The notes beneath the pieces were generated by a model that was given only the letters and a program-made list of their open reading frames with translations, made no database searches and was not told the origin of the DNA. This document shows, piece by piece, positions 32,775 through 41,117 of a DNA stretch of 64,000 bases. The position numbers and the translations under genes are program-made. Position 1 is the stretch's first letter. Each line of letters begins with the position of its first letter. Origin of the DNA: Pseudomonas sp. TCU-HL1 (GTDB lineage: Bacteria; Pseudomonadota; Gammaproteobacteria; Pseudomonadales; Pseudomonadaceae); assembly GCF_001708505.1 (NCBI RefSeq), contig NZ_CP015992.1:1426001-1490000 (forward strand). Reading direction: 5' to 3'.

Positions 32775-33763
32775 CAGGCCACCTCCCGTATTGCGTGGTC
32801 GTCTATGCGCAGACCGATGCGTTGGCCTTTGCGGTGCAGATCTTCGGCGGAGCGGTTGAGTACGTCCACCACCAGTTCCACGCCGCGAGCCTCGACGCGA
32901 TAGCGCACCACGTTGCCCAGCAGGCTGTGGCTGCGCACTTCGGCCTCGATGCCGCCTTCCTGGCTGAGAGCGATGGCTTCCGGGCGGATGGCAATGCGGC
33001 CGTTCACCGGGCGTTGCAGCAGGCGACTGGCGGCGTCGGCCTCGAGCAGGTTGTAGTTGCCGATGAAACCGGCGGCAAAGGCGTCCACCGGCGCGGTGTA
33101 GAGGGTTTCCGCGTCGCCGCTCTGAACGATGCGCCCGGCGTTCATCAGGAAGATGCGGTCAGACAGGGTCAGGGCTTCTTCCTGGTCGTGGGTGACGAAG
33201 ATGGTAGTCAGCCCCAGTTCCTGCTGGATGGCGCGGATCTGCTCACGCAGGTGCTTGCGGATGCGCGCATCCAGCGCCGAGAGCGGCTCGTCCAGCAGTA
33301 ACAGGCGCGGGCGCGTGACCAACGAGCGGGCCAGGGCCACGCGTTGGCACTGACCGCCTGAGAGCTGGTGCGGGTAGCGCGTGGCGAAGTCCGACAGCTC
33401 CACCATGGCCAGCACTTCGTCGACCCGCCGTTTGCTGTCGGCGGCGCTGACTTTCTGCATGCGCAGGCCGAAGGCAATATTCTGCTGCACGTTCATGTTG
33501 GGAAACAGCGCGTAGCTCTGGAACACCATGCCGATGCCGCGCTTCTGTGGCGACACGGGCACCAGGTCCTGGCCGTCCAGCAGGATCTGTCCGCCGTTCA
33601 CCTCGGTCAGGCCGGCGATGCAACGCAGCAACGTGGATTTGCCGCAGCCGGAGGGGCCAAGCAGGGTAACGAATTCGCCCTTGCCGATTTCGCAATGGAT
33701 GTCGCTGAAGATGGCGGTCTGGCCGTAGTGCTTGTGCAGGCCACGGATGGAAAGAAAACTCAT
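32774..33763 (-). CDS. ABC transporter ATPase
   Basis: A 329-residue ATPase with Walker A GPSGCGKST (36-44), Q-loop FQSYALFPNM, signature LSGGQ (134-138), Walker B LLLLDEP and the H-loop FVTHD. The C-terminal 90 residues form a TOBE domain, as in the polyamine/iron/phosphonate group. It overlaps the permease stop by 4 nt. It energises the two permeases upstream. Confidence 0.93.
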   Translation of the reverse strand: MSFLSIRGLHKHYGQTAIFSDIHCEIGKGEFVTLLGPSGCGKSTLLRCIAGLTEVNGGQILLDGQDLVPVSPQKRGIGMVFQSYALFPNMNVQQNIAFGLRMQKVSAADSKRRVDEVLAMVELSDFATRYPHQLSGGQCQRVALARSLVTRPRLLLLDEPLSALDARIRKHLREQIRAIQQELGLTTIFVTHDQEEALTLSDRIFLMNAGRIVQSGDAETLYTAPVDAFAAGFIGNYNLLEADAASRLLQRPVNGRIAIRPEAIALSQEGGIEAEVRSHSLLGNVVRYRVEARGVELVVDVLNRSAEDLHRKGQRIGLRIDDHAIREVA

Positions 33764-34557
33764 GCGTTGTCCTTGTTCATACGGTTGGCTGCCCAGGTGA
33801 ACAGCAGCACGAAGAAGAAGTAAGAGATCACCAGGGCGCTGTTGAAGTGGCCACTGCTGTTGCGCATGTTGTTCAGGTAGACCTGCAGGGTCTCGTAGCG
33901 GGTGCCCACCAGCAGGTTGGCGAAGACGAACTCGCCGAAGAGGAAAGAGAACGACAGGAACAGCGACACCATCAGGCCCTTGCGCAGGTTGGGCAGCACC
34001 ACCAGGAAGGCGGCCTTCCAGCTGCTGGCGCCGAGCAACTGGGCGGCGTCCATCAGGTCGCGCAGGTTGATCGCCTGCAGGTTGTTGGTGATGGCGCGGT
34101 ACATGAAGGGCAGGGCGATAGTGAAGAAGCAGCCGATCAGGATCCAGGGCGTGCCCACCATGGCCAGCGGGCCGGAACCGTAGATCTGCAGCAGCCCCAC
34201 CGAGGACACCACCGGCGGCACCGCGAAGGGCAGCAGGATGAGGATATTCATCAGGCCGTCGAGCCGGGGGAAGTGGTAGTGCACCACGAACAGCAGCGGC
34301 AGGATCAGCACCACCGACAGGGCCAGGGCGCCGAAGCACACCAGCAGCGATTGGCCGAAGGCGGTGAGAAAACGCGTGTCGCTCCACAGCGCCAGGTACC
34401 ACCTGAGCGTCAGCCCGTCCGGGAGGATGGTCGCCGACCAACTGGTGGACAGCGAGTAGAGCAGGGTGCCGGCCAGCGGCAGCAGCAAGATCAGGAACAG
34501 CAGCCAGACCACCGTGCGGTGGTAAAGACCGGCGTTGCGGGATTCAGCGCGCGACAT
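33760..34557 (-). CDS. ABC transporter permease 2
   Basis: A 265-residue inner-membrane permease with six hydrophobic helices. The EAA-like loop reads DAAQLLGASSWKAAFLVVLPNL, which docks with the ATPase. It belongs to the same group as permeases for iron(III), thiamine and 2-aminoethylphosphonate. It overlaps the first permease gene by 14 nt and the ATPase gene by 4 nt. Confidence 0.92.
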   Translation of the reverse strand: MSRAESRNAGLYHRTVVWLLFLILLLPLAGTLLYSLSTSWSATILPDGLTLRWYLALWSDTRFLTAFGQSLLVCFGALALSVVLILPLLFVVHYHFPRLDGLMNILILLPFAVPPVVSSVGLLQIYGSGPLAMVGTPWILIGCFFTIALPFMYRAITNNLQAINLRDLMDAAQLLGASSWKAAFLVVLPNLRKGLMVSLFLSFSFLFGEFVFANLLVGTRYETLQVYLNNMRNSSGHFNSALVISYFFFVLLFTWAANRMNKDNA

Positions 34558-35386
34558 GGTAGCTCCTCTTCAGCAGCCACTGGTGCACCACCGTGATCAG
34601 CGCCATCAGCCCCACCAGCACCATCGCCAGGGCGCTGGCCAGGTTGGGGTTGAGCGCGATATCGCCGGCGACCATGGCGGCGATGCGGATGGTCAGCACG
34701 TTGAAGTTCCCGGTGGTCAGCGCGTAGACGGTGGCATAGGCGCCCAGGGCGTTGGCCAGCAGGATGACGAAGGTGCCCAGCAGCGCAGGGGTCAGCACCG
34801 GCAGGCCGATGTGCCGCCAGAACTGCCAGGGGCTGGCACCCAGCAGGGCGGCCGACTCGCGCCAGTCCTCGCGCAGGGCGTCGAAGGCCGGGTAGAGCAG
34901 TAGCACGCCGAGGGGAATCTGGAAGTAGGTGTAGAGCACGATCAGGCCGGTCTTGGAGTAGAGGTTGAAGTCCTCGATCACGCCGGACTGCTTGAGGAGG
35001 ATGGTCAGCGCACCGTTGAAGCCGAGCAGGATGATGAAGGCAAAAGCCAGCGGCACACCGGCGAAGTTGCTGGTCATGTTCGAGAAGGCCATGACGAAGT
35101 CGCGCAGCTTCGAATCCACCTTGCGCAGCGAATAGCTGCCGACCACCGCGATAACGATGCCGATCAGGCTCGACCAGAAGGCGATCTGCAGACTGTGCTT
35201 GATGGCCTGCAGGTAGAACTTCGAGCTGAACACCTTGGCGTAGTTGCCCAGGCCCCAGCCTTCCGGCGTGTTCAGGCTGTGGATCGCGACCCAGGCCAGC
35301 GGCGCGATCTGGAACAGAATGAAGAACAGGGTGAAGGGCAGCAGGCAGAGCAGCGCCAGCCATTTGCCCCGGTTGGTTGAATTCAC
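34544..35386 (-). CDS. ABC transporter permease 1
   Basis: A 280-residue inner-membrane permease with six helices and the docking loop ESAALLGASPWQFWRHIGLPVL. GTG 35386 is preferred because it overlaps the preceding stop as GTGA and has GGAG about 9 nt upstream; an in-frame ATG six codons earlier (35404) is possible. It partners with permease 2. Confidence 0.9.
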   Translation of the reverse strand: MNSTNRGKWLALLCLLPFTLFFILFQIAPLAWVAIHSLNTPEGWGLGNYAKVFSSKFYLQAIKHSLQIAFWSSLIGIVIAVVGSYSLRKVDSKLRDFVMAFSNMTSNFAGVPLAFAFIILLGFNGALTILLKQSGVIEDFNLYSKTGLIVLYTYFQIPLGVLLLYPAFDALREDWRESAALLGASPWQFWRHIGLPVLTPALLGTFVILLANALGAYATVYALTTGNFNVLTIRIAAMVAGDIALNPNLASALAMVLVGLMALITVVHQWLLKRSYHVAR

Positions 35387-36192
35387 TTCAGCAGCTCCCG
35401 GCAAATGGCCTTGTCATGGGCAACCCCGAGCAACTCGCAGACGGTGCCGCACAGTTCGGTCTGCTTTGGCTGCGCCGTGGTGTCCAGGCTGAAGGCGTCG
35501 CCCAGGACGAACATCGGCACTTCACGCTCCTCGGGGAGCATGCCGTTGTGGGAGCGGTCGTTGTTCATGCCGTGGTCGGCGGTCACCAGTACCTGGTAGC
35601 CGGCATCCAGCCAGCGCTGCAGGTACTCGGCCAGCAGGATGTCCGCGACCCGCGCGCTGTTGCGGTACTGGGGTGAGTCGAGACCGTGCTTGTGACCGGC
35701 GTCGTCCACGTTCATCGGGTGCACCAGGAGGAAGTCCGGGTTGTGGCGCAAGCGCAGGCTCTCGGCATCCGCGAACAGGTGCGAGTCCGGATAGTGGTCG
35801 GCGTAATAGAAGTGGCCATGCTGGATCGGCAACTGCGGGGCCTCGGTGTGGCGGTCGCGTGCGGCGTTGAAAGGCGAGTTGTTGTACAGCTCGCTGACCC
35901 AGTGGTACGCGGCGGCGGCGGTGGTCAGCCCGGCGGCACTGGCGTAGTGGAAGATGCTGCGCTCCTTCGACAGGCGCGACACATCGTTGTGAACGATGCC
36001 GCTCTGGATCGGTGGAACACCGGTAAGGATGCATTCGTAGAGCGGGCGGGACAGCGCCGGCAGCTCGCACTGGAGCTTGTACAGCACCGCCTTGCCGGCT
36101 CCGCACCAGGCCTGCAGGTGGCCCAGCGCGTGCCGGGCCACCTCGTAGTTCAGGCCATCCAGAAGCACGAGGATGACTTTGTTCTTCATCAT
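35383..36192 (-). CDS. Alkaline-phosphatase-superfamily phosphodiesterase, cytoplasmic
   Basis: A 269-residue hydrolase of the nucleotide pyrophosphatase/phosphodiesterase type. Metal ligand D12 is in LVLLDGLNYE, the nucleophile region is ALSRPLYECILTGVPPIQSG (S48), and further metal ligands are in MNVDDAGHKHG (D163/D164, H167) and TADHGM (D206, H207). It has no signal peptide, so it acts in the cytoplasm, unusual for a scavenging phosphatase but logical behind an importer. Phosphonoacetate hydrolase PhnA is in the same superfamily. ATG 36192 overlaps the binding-protein stop as ATGA. Confidence 0.87.
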   Translation of the reverse strand: MMKNKVILVLLDGLNYEVARHALGHLQAWCGAGKAVLYKLQCELPALSRPLYECILTGVPPIQSGIVHNDVSRLSKERSIFHYASAAGLTTAAAAYHWVSELYNNSPFNAARDRHTEAPQLPIQHGHFYYADHYPDSHLFADAESLRLRHNPDFLLVHPMNVDDAGHKHGLDSPQYRNSARVADILLAEYLQRWLDAGYQVLVTADHGMNNDRSHNGMLPEEREVPMFVLGDAFSLDTTAQPKQTELCGTVCELLGVAHDKAICRELLK

Positions 36193-37247
36193 TCCATCTC
36201 GATGATCACGTGCTCTTGCCACAGTTGCGGCAGTGCCTTGGAGGTTTCTTCCCAGGCCTTGGCATCCTTGATCGGCTGGACCTTGGCGTACTGCGCGTTA
36301 GGCAGCAGCTTGGCCTGGACCTCGGCTGGCAGGGTCAGATGCTCGGCGCGAATCGGGCGGGCGTTGCCTTTGGCCAGGTTGATCTGGCCGGCGTCGCTGA
36401 GGATGTACTCACGCGTCAGCTTCGCCGCGTTGGGGTTCTTCGCGTACTTGTTGATGATGGTGGTGTAGCCGGAGATCACCGAGCCATCGGAGGGGATCAG
36501 CACGTCGAATCGGCTGGGGTCGATCTGGTCGCGGTAGGACAGGCCGTTGAAATCCCAGACGATACCCACTTCCACCTCACCCTTTTCCAGGGTCTGGATG
36601 GTCGGGTTGGACAGCGACAGGCGGCCCTGTTTGGCGATTTCGGCGAAGAAGTCCAGGCCCGGCTGGATGTTCTTCTCGTTGCCGCCGTTGGCGATGGCGG
36701 CGGCCAGTACGCCGTTGACGGCCTGGGCGGCGGCGCTGACGTCACCGATGGCGACCTTGTACTTGCCTTGCTTCAGGTCGGCCCAGGACTTGGGCGCTTC
36801 CTTCACCAGTTGCTTGTTGACGATGAAGGCGATGGAGCCGGTATAGGCCAGCATCCAGTGGCCGTCGGCGTCCTTGGCCCAATCGGGGATCTGTGCCCAG
36901 GTGCTGGGCTTGTACGGCTGCGTCACGCCCTGCTGGACGGCGATGGGGCCGAAGGCCGCGCCCACGTCGCCGATGTCGGCGGTGGCGTTGTCCTTCTCGG
37001 CGGCGAACTTGGCGATTTCCTGGGCCGAGCTCATGTCGGTGTCGACGTGCTTGAGGCCGTACAGTTTGTTGAGGTCGACCCAGGTGTCTTTCCAGTTGGC
37101 CCAGCTGTCGGGCATGCCCACGCTGTTCACCGCACCTTCCTTGCGAGCGGCTTGTTCGAGACTCTTCAGATCTGCATCGCTTGCCATCGCCTGGGTTCCC
37201 AGGACGATGGCCGTTCCCATCAGTGAAGCCAGCAGCAGGCGTTTCAT
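36189..37247 (-). CDS. ABC transporter periplasmic binding protein
   Basis: A 352-residue exported protein with a signal peptide (residues 1-22, ending QAMAS). It is a type-2 binding protein of the iron(III)/2-aminoethylphosphonate group (GMPDSWANWKDTWVDLNKLYG; AYTGSIAFIVNKQLV; KGEVEVGIVWDFNGLSY). First gene of a six-gene overlapping operon with two permeases, an ATPase and two hydrolases. A GntR-type operator candidate lies 28-39 bp before its ATG. Confidence 0.9.
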   Translation of the reverse strand: MKRLLLASLMGTAIVLGTQAMASDADLKSLEQAARKEGAVNSVGMPDSWANWKDTWVDLNKLYGLKHVDTDMSSAQEIAKFAAEKDNATADIGDVGAAFGPIAVQQGVTQPYKPSTWAQIPDWAKDADGHWMLAYTGSIAFIVNKQLVKEAPKSWADLKQGKYKVAIGDVSAAAQAVNGVLAAAIANGGNEKNIQPGLDFFAEIAKQGRLSLSNPTIQTLEKGEVEVGIVWDFNGLSYRDQIDPSRFDVLIPSDGSVISGYTTIINKYAKNPNAAKLTREYILSDAGQINLAKGNARPIRAEHLTLPAEVQAKLLPNAQYAKVQPIKDAKAWEETSKALPQLWQEHVIIEME

Positions 37248-37548
37248 GTGAAGCTCCTTAGCAGGTTTGGAGGTTGGTCTAGATCAGCAAGACCCAGGCC
37301 AAATCTAAAAGCCTTGGATGACGGTTTGATTTCAGGGTCTCCGCCCGGTATGGCGGCGGCAAACGCCTGAAAAGCGTAGACCATGGCTAAGTGACTGATT
37401 CGGGAGGCTGTCGCGATTGGCGATGGCATGGCGTGTGCAGGCGTGCCTGACTGTCATCCCGCAGTCATCTAGGCTGCCTAGGATGGCCGGAAAGCCCGGC
37501 CATGACGCACCCTTGTGGTGCTGGTCTATTCCAGATTGGAGTTTTTCG
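37248..37548. promoter_or_regulatory. Divergent control region of the ABC operon and its GntR gene
   Basis: A gene-free 301-bp gap with two related 12-mers: TGGTCTAGATCA at 37275-37286 next to the transport operon, and TGGTCTATTCCA at 37522-37533 sixteen bases before the regulator ATG. Both are variants of the palindrome TGGTCTAGACCA typical of UTRA/HutC-type GntR proteins. A further half site TAGACCA lies near 37376. Autoregulation and operon control are inferred. Confidence 0.65.
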
Positions 37549-38265
37549 ATGCGCGACGAGGCGCCCCGCACCCTGACCGCCATCTGCACCGCCCTGCAGG
37601 CTCAGATCGAACACGGCCTGCTGCCCCACGGCAGCAAGCTGCCAGCCGAGCGCAAGCTGAGCGAGCTGTTCGATACCACCCGCATTACCCTGCGCGAAGC
37701 GCTGGGGCAACTGGAAGCCCAGGGGCTGATCTACCGCGAGGAACGTCGTGGCTGGTTCGTTTCACCGCCCCGAGTCGCCTACAACCCCCTGGTGCGCAGT
37801 CACTTCCACGCCATGGTGGCCGAGCAGGGACGCACACCGGCGACCGAGGTGTTGGGCGCGCGACTGATTCCGGCCAGTGTGGAAATCTGCGAACTGCTGG
37901 AGCTGCCAGCACTGTCCAGCGTCTACCAGATCCGTCGTGCCCGCCGCATCGACGGGCGCCTGGTGCTCTATGTCGAGCACTACCTCAACCCGGCCTACTT
38001 CCCCGGCATCATCGATTTTGACCTGACGCGCTCGCTCACCGAGCTGTACGACAGCCAGTACGGCATCCGCTACGGGCGAGTACGCTTCGACATGGTGCCC
38101 ACTGCCCTGCATCCGGAGGCGGCGGCGCCGCTGAAGGTGTCAGCCGGCAGCCCGGCCCTGCGCATTACCCGGATCAACCGTGACCAGCACGGCAGGCTGA
38201 TCGACTGCGACCTGGAGTTCTGGCGGCATGATGCGATTCACGTGAGCGTGGAAGTGCCGGAGTAG
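37549..38265 (+). CDS. GntR-family regulator with UTRA domain (PhnF-like)
   Basis: A 238-residue protein. Residues 5-75 are a GntR winged helix (GSKLPAERKLSELFDTTRITLREALGQLEAQGLIYREERRGWFV). Residues 95-235 are a UTRA ligand domain (YQIRRARRIDGRLVLYVEHYLNP). This is the HutC/PhnF branch; PhnF members govern phosphonate or phosphate-linked genes, but ligand cannot be read from sequence. ATG 37549 follows GGAG by seven nt. It is divergent from the ABC operon. Confidence 0.88.
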   Translation: MRDEAPRTLTAICTALQAQIEHGLLPHGSKLPAERKLSELFDTTRITLREALGQLEAQGLIYREERRGWFVSPPRVAYNPLVRSHFHAMVAEQGRTPATEVLGARLIPASVEICELLELPALSSVYQIRRARRIDGRLVLYVEHYLNPAYFPGIIDFDLTRSLTELYDSQYGIRYGRVRFDMVPTALHPEAAAPLKVSAGSPALRITRINRDQHGRLIDCDLEFWRHDAIHVSVEVPE

Positions 38266-38273
38266 GGCGCCTT

Positions 38274-38415
38274 GTAGGTTGGGTCGGGCGGCGTTCCGCA
38301 GAGGAACGAAACCCAACATTCCGTGGCCGATGCCGGGACCGTTGGGCCTCGCTGCGCTCGGAACCAACCTACGGGGCGGCTACGCCGCCCTTTGGCGAAT
38401 GAATCGCCCCCTACA
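38274..38415. repeat. GTAGGTTGGGT-type repeat with degenerate REP end
   Basis: The stretch starts GTAGGTTGGGTCGGGCGGCG, returns as CGGAACCAACCTACGGGGCG, and ends with a degenerate REP (GGCGAATGAATCGCCCCCTA). It lies between convergent genes and represents a third intergenic repeat family; a related piece is at 53226-53268. Confidence 0.7.
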
Positions 38416-38433
38416 GGATGAAGGGATTGCCCC

Positions 38434-39021
38434 TCAGGCGTAGTTTTCTGGCGACAGCTTGCGCTCGACCAGTTCGATCAGGATATGCAGGACCTTGATG
38501 TGCAACTCCTGCACGCGGTCGGCGAAGTCGCCGCCGGGGGCGCAGATGCAGACGTCGGCCAGGGCTTCCAGGGCTGAACCGGGCTTGCCGGTCAGGGCCA
38601 CCACCTTCACGCCGATGGCGCGGGCGGCTTCGGCGGCCTTGATCACGTTGGGGCTCTTGCCGCTGGTGCTGATGGCGATCAGCACGTCGCCCGCACGGCC
38701 GTGGGATTCCACGTAGCGGGAGAAGATGTAGTCGTAGCCGAAGTCGTTGGCGACGCAGCTGATGTGGCTGGCGTCGCTGATGGACACGGCGGCGATGCCG
38801 GGGCGGTTCTTGCGGTAACGACCGGTCAGCTCCTCGGCGAAGTGCATGGCATCGCACATCGAGCCGCCGTTACCGCAGGAGAACGCCTTGCCCTTGTTCT
38901 CGAAGCTTTCGATCAGGAGTTCGGCCGCACGCTCGATGCTCTTCAGGGCCTGCTCATTGGCGATGAAGCGGTCCAGGGCGGTCCTGGCTTCCCCCAGGCT
39001 GTTGCGGATATGGCTGAGCAT
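38434..39021 (-). CDS. gmhA: Phosphoheptose isomerase, enterobacterial GmhA type
   Basis: A 195-residue SIS-domain isomerase converting sedoheptulose 7-phosphate to D-glycero-D-manno-heptose 7-phosphate for LPS core. AFSCGNGGSMCDAMHFAEELTGRYRKNRPG, SHISCVANDFGYDYIFSRYVE and ISTSGKSPNVIKA resemble E. coli GmhA closely. Pseudomonads normally also carry a DiaA-like GmhA elsewhere, so this may be a second isomerase. It is separated by only 14 bp from the aminopeptidase gene and probably co-transcribed. Confidence 0.88.
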   Translation of the reverse strand: MLSHIRNSLGEARTALDRFIANEQALKSIERAAELLIESFENKGKAFSCGNGGSMCDAMHFAEELTGRYRKNRPGIAAVSISDASHISCVANDFGYDYIFSRYVESHGRAGDVLIAISTSGKSPNVIKAAEAARAIGVKVVALTGKPGSALEALADVCICAPGGDFADRVQELHIKVLHILIELVERKLSPENYA

Positions 39022-39035
39022 GCGGGCTTCCTTCC

Positions 39036-40328
39036 TTAGCAGGGCAGGTCGTGGCTGGAGTAGAAGGCGGCCAGCACCTTCACCAGGTGGGCCAGGTCAT
39101 GGCTGCCGGCCAGTTCGCGAATGGAGTGCATGGCGAAGGTCGGCAAGCCGATGTCCACGGTGCGAACCCCCAGCTGGCTGGCGGTGATCGGACCGATGGT
39201 GGAGCCGCAACCCATGTCGCTGCGGGTCACGAAGCTCTGCACCGGCACTTCGTTTTCCAGGCACAGGTGGCGGAAGAAACCGGCGGTTTCGCTGTTGGTG
39301 GCGTAGCGCTGGTTGCTGTTGACCTTGATCACCGGGCCGGCGTTGAGTTTCGGGCCGTGGTTGCCGTCGTGCTTGTCGGCGTAGTTCGGGTGCACGCCGT
39401 GGGCGTTGTCGGCGGAGACCAGCAGGGAGCGCTGGATGACGCGCGCGAAGGCGTCTCCTTCCGGCAGTACGCGGCGCAGGATCTGTTCCAGCATTGGGCC
39501 GTCGGCGCCACAGGCGGAGCAGGAGCCTACTTCCTCGTGGTCGGTGCAGACCAGCACGCAGCTTTCGTCGGCTTCGGCGGCTAGCAGGGCCTGCAGGCCG
39601 GCATAGCAGGACAGCAGGTTGTCGAGCCGCGCACCGGCGATGAAGTCGCCGCCCAGGCCAATGACTGCGGCGCTCTGGGTGTCGTAGAAGGACAGCTCGT
39701 AATCCAGCACGGCGTCAGCGACGACGCCGTGTTCCAGGGTCAGTTGCTCGGCCAGCAGGTCGCGGAAATCACGGGCTTCACCCGCGGCCAGTTGTGCCAG
39801 GATCGGCGGCAGTTCGGTCTGGGCATTGATGGCCCAGCCCTGGTTGGCTTCACGGTTGAGGTGAATGGCCAGGTTAGGGATCACGGCGATAGGGGCCTGG
39901 AAATCGACCAGCTGGCTTTCCACCATGCCAGCGGCACGGTAGGTGACGCGGCCGGCCAGGGACAGGTCGCGGTCGAACCAGGGCGCGAGCAGGGCGCCGC
40001 CGTAGACTTCCACGCCCAGTTGCCAGAAGCCCTGCTTGTGCAGTTCCGGATTCGGTTTGACCCGCAGGCAAGGGCTGTCGGTATGCGCGCCGACCAGGCG
40101 CAGGCCGCCTTCGAGGACGGGGCGCTTGCCGAGCTTGATGGCGACGATGGAGGAGTCGTTGCGGGTGACGTAATAACGCCCGCCGTTTTCGATGCGCCAG
40201 GCCTCGCGTTCATCGAGGCGCACGTAGCCGGCGGCCTCAAGGCGCTTGGCCAGGCTGCGGGTGGCGTGGAAGGGGGTGGGCGAGGCCTTGAGGAAATCGA
40301 TCAGGCCCTGGTTCAACTCTTCGCGCAT
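39036..40328 (-). CDS. apeB: M18-family aminopeptidase
   Basis: A 430-residue zinc aminopeptidase. Metal ligands appear in VGAHTDSP, DNLLSCYAGLQAL (preceded by GARL), DHEEVGS, and the C-terminal TFAMHSIRELAG. It removes N-terminal acidic or neutral residues from peptides in the cytosol. It heads a short unit with gmhA downstream. Length is typical for the family. Confidence 0.94.
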   Translation of the reverse strand: MREELNQGLIDFLKASPTPFHATRSLAKRLEAAGYVRLDEREAWRIENGGRYYVTRNDSSIVAIKLGKRPVLEGGLRLVGAHTDSPCLRVKPNPELHKQGFWQLGVEVYGGALLAPWFDRDLSLAGRVTYRAAGMVESQLVDFQAPIAVIPNLAIHLNREANQGWAINAQTELPPILAQLAAGEARDFRDLLAEQLTLEHGVVADAVLDYELSFYDTQSAAVIGLGGDFIAGARLDNLLSCYAGLQALLAAEADESCVLVCTDHEEVGSCSACGADGPMLEQILRRVLPEGDAFARVIQRSLLVSADNAHGVHPNYADKHDGNHGPKLNAGPVIKVNSNQRYATNSETAGFFRHLCLENEVPVQSFVTRSDMGCGSTIGPITASQLGVRTVDIGLPTFAMHSIRELAGSHDLAHLVKVLAAFYSSHDLPC

Positions 40329-40442
40329 TGTGGGACTCCGGACAGCAGTGGTCGGGAGTTTATCCCATCGCCCCCGGTGATTAGGAGGGCGACCAGCGGT
40401 GAATTTTCGCTAACAGGCCGATAGTGAGGGCTGCCGCCTGTA

Positions 40443-40486
40443 CCTGTGGGAGCGATTTCAATCGCGAATGAATTCGCTCCCACAGG
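40443..40486. repeat. 44-nt REP (copy 2 of 3 identical)
   Basis: Identical to 14705-14748 and 49018-49061: an imperfect inverted repeat from CCTGTGGGAGCG to CGCTCCCACAGG. It lies just after the stop of the methyltransferase gene and before the aminopeptidase gene. Confidence 0.92.
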
Positions 40487-40500
40487 GACGGTGGCTCTGG

Positions 40501-41076
40501 TCAGAGCCGCCGGGCGACCACCGAGAACAGGTGCCAATGCTTGTTGCGGCCCTTGGCGGTGATGCCGTCTTCTTCCTTTTCTTCCAGCATCAGCACGTCC
40601 CAGCCGGTCAGCAGTTCTTCCAGCTGCCGGCGGCGCAGGATGGTGATGCCGTTGTCCGCCCAGTCATCCCGTTCGCCGAACAGGTGCCCGGCGAAGAGGC
40701 CGCCCACCGGCAGCGCGTTGCAGATGCCCTGCCACAGGTTGGGAAACGCGGCGGGAGGGCAGAGGGGCAGGGCGAAGCTGGAGTTGACCAGGTTGGCTGG
40801 CGGTAACGGCATGGACTCGAAGCGACAGCAGAGGCTTTCCAGCCGCACGCGCTTCTCTTCGTCCAGCTGGGCTTGGAGGCGGGCCAGGGCCTCGGGTTCG
40901 GCATCCACGGCCAGTACTCGCCAGCCTCGTCGGAGCAGTTCCAGGGTGTCGCGCCCTGCACCGCAACCCAGGTCCAGCGCATGGCCGGGCGGCCCGCTCC
41001 AGTTCTCCAGGGCGGTGAGCAGGGTAAAGCGGGCAGGTTGGCCCTCGGTGGCGTTGTAGAACTCGGTGAAGGCCAT
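40501..41076 (-). CDS. Class I SAM-dependent methyltransferase (TehB-like)
   Basis: A 191-residue protein with SAM motif I HALDLGCGAGRDTLELLRRG, acidic end of strand 2 VLAVDAEPEAL, and SFALPLCPP in place of the usual motif IV region. Substrate unknown; TehB-like enzymes methylate metalloids or small molecules. ATG 41076 follows GGGGAAA; an upstream in-frame start would add seven residues. It lies downstream of rluA on the same strand. Confidence 0.85.
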   Translation of the reverse strand: MAFTEFYNATEGQPARFTLLTALENWSGPPGHALDLGCGAGRDTLELLRRGWRVLAVDAEPEALARLQAQLDEEKRVRLESLCCRFESMPLPPANLVNSSFALPLCPPAAFPNLWQGICNALPVGGLFAGHLFGERDDWADNGITILRRRQLEELLTGWDVLMLEEKEEDGITAKGRNKHWHLFSVVARRL

Positions 41077-41117
41077 GATTTCCCCGAATGCGCGCAAGCC
41101 TTTTTCTTGAGCCTAGG

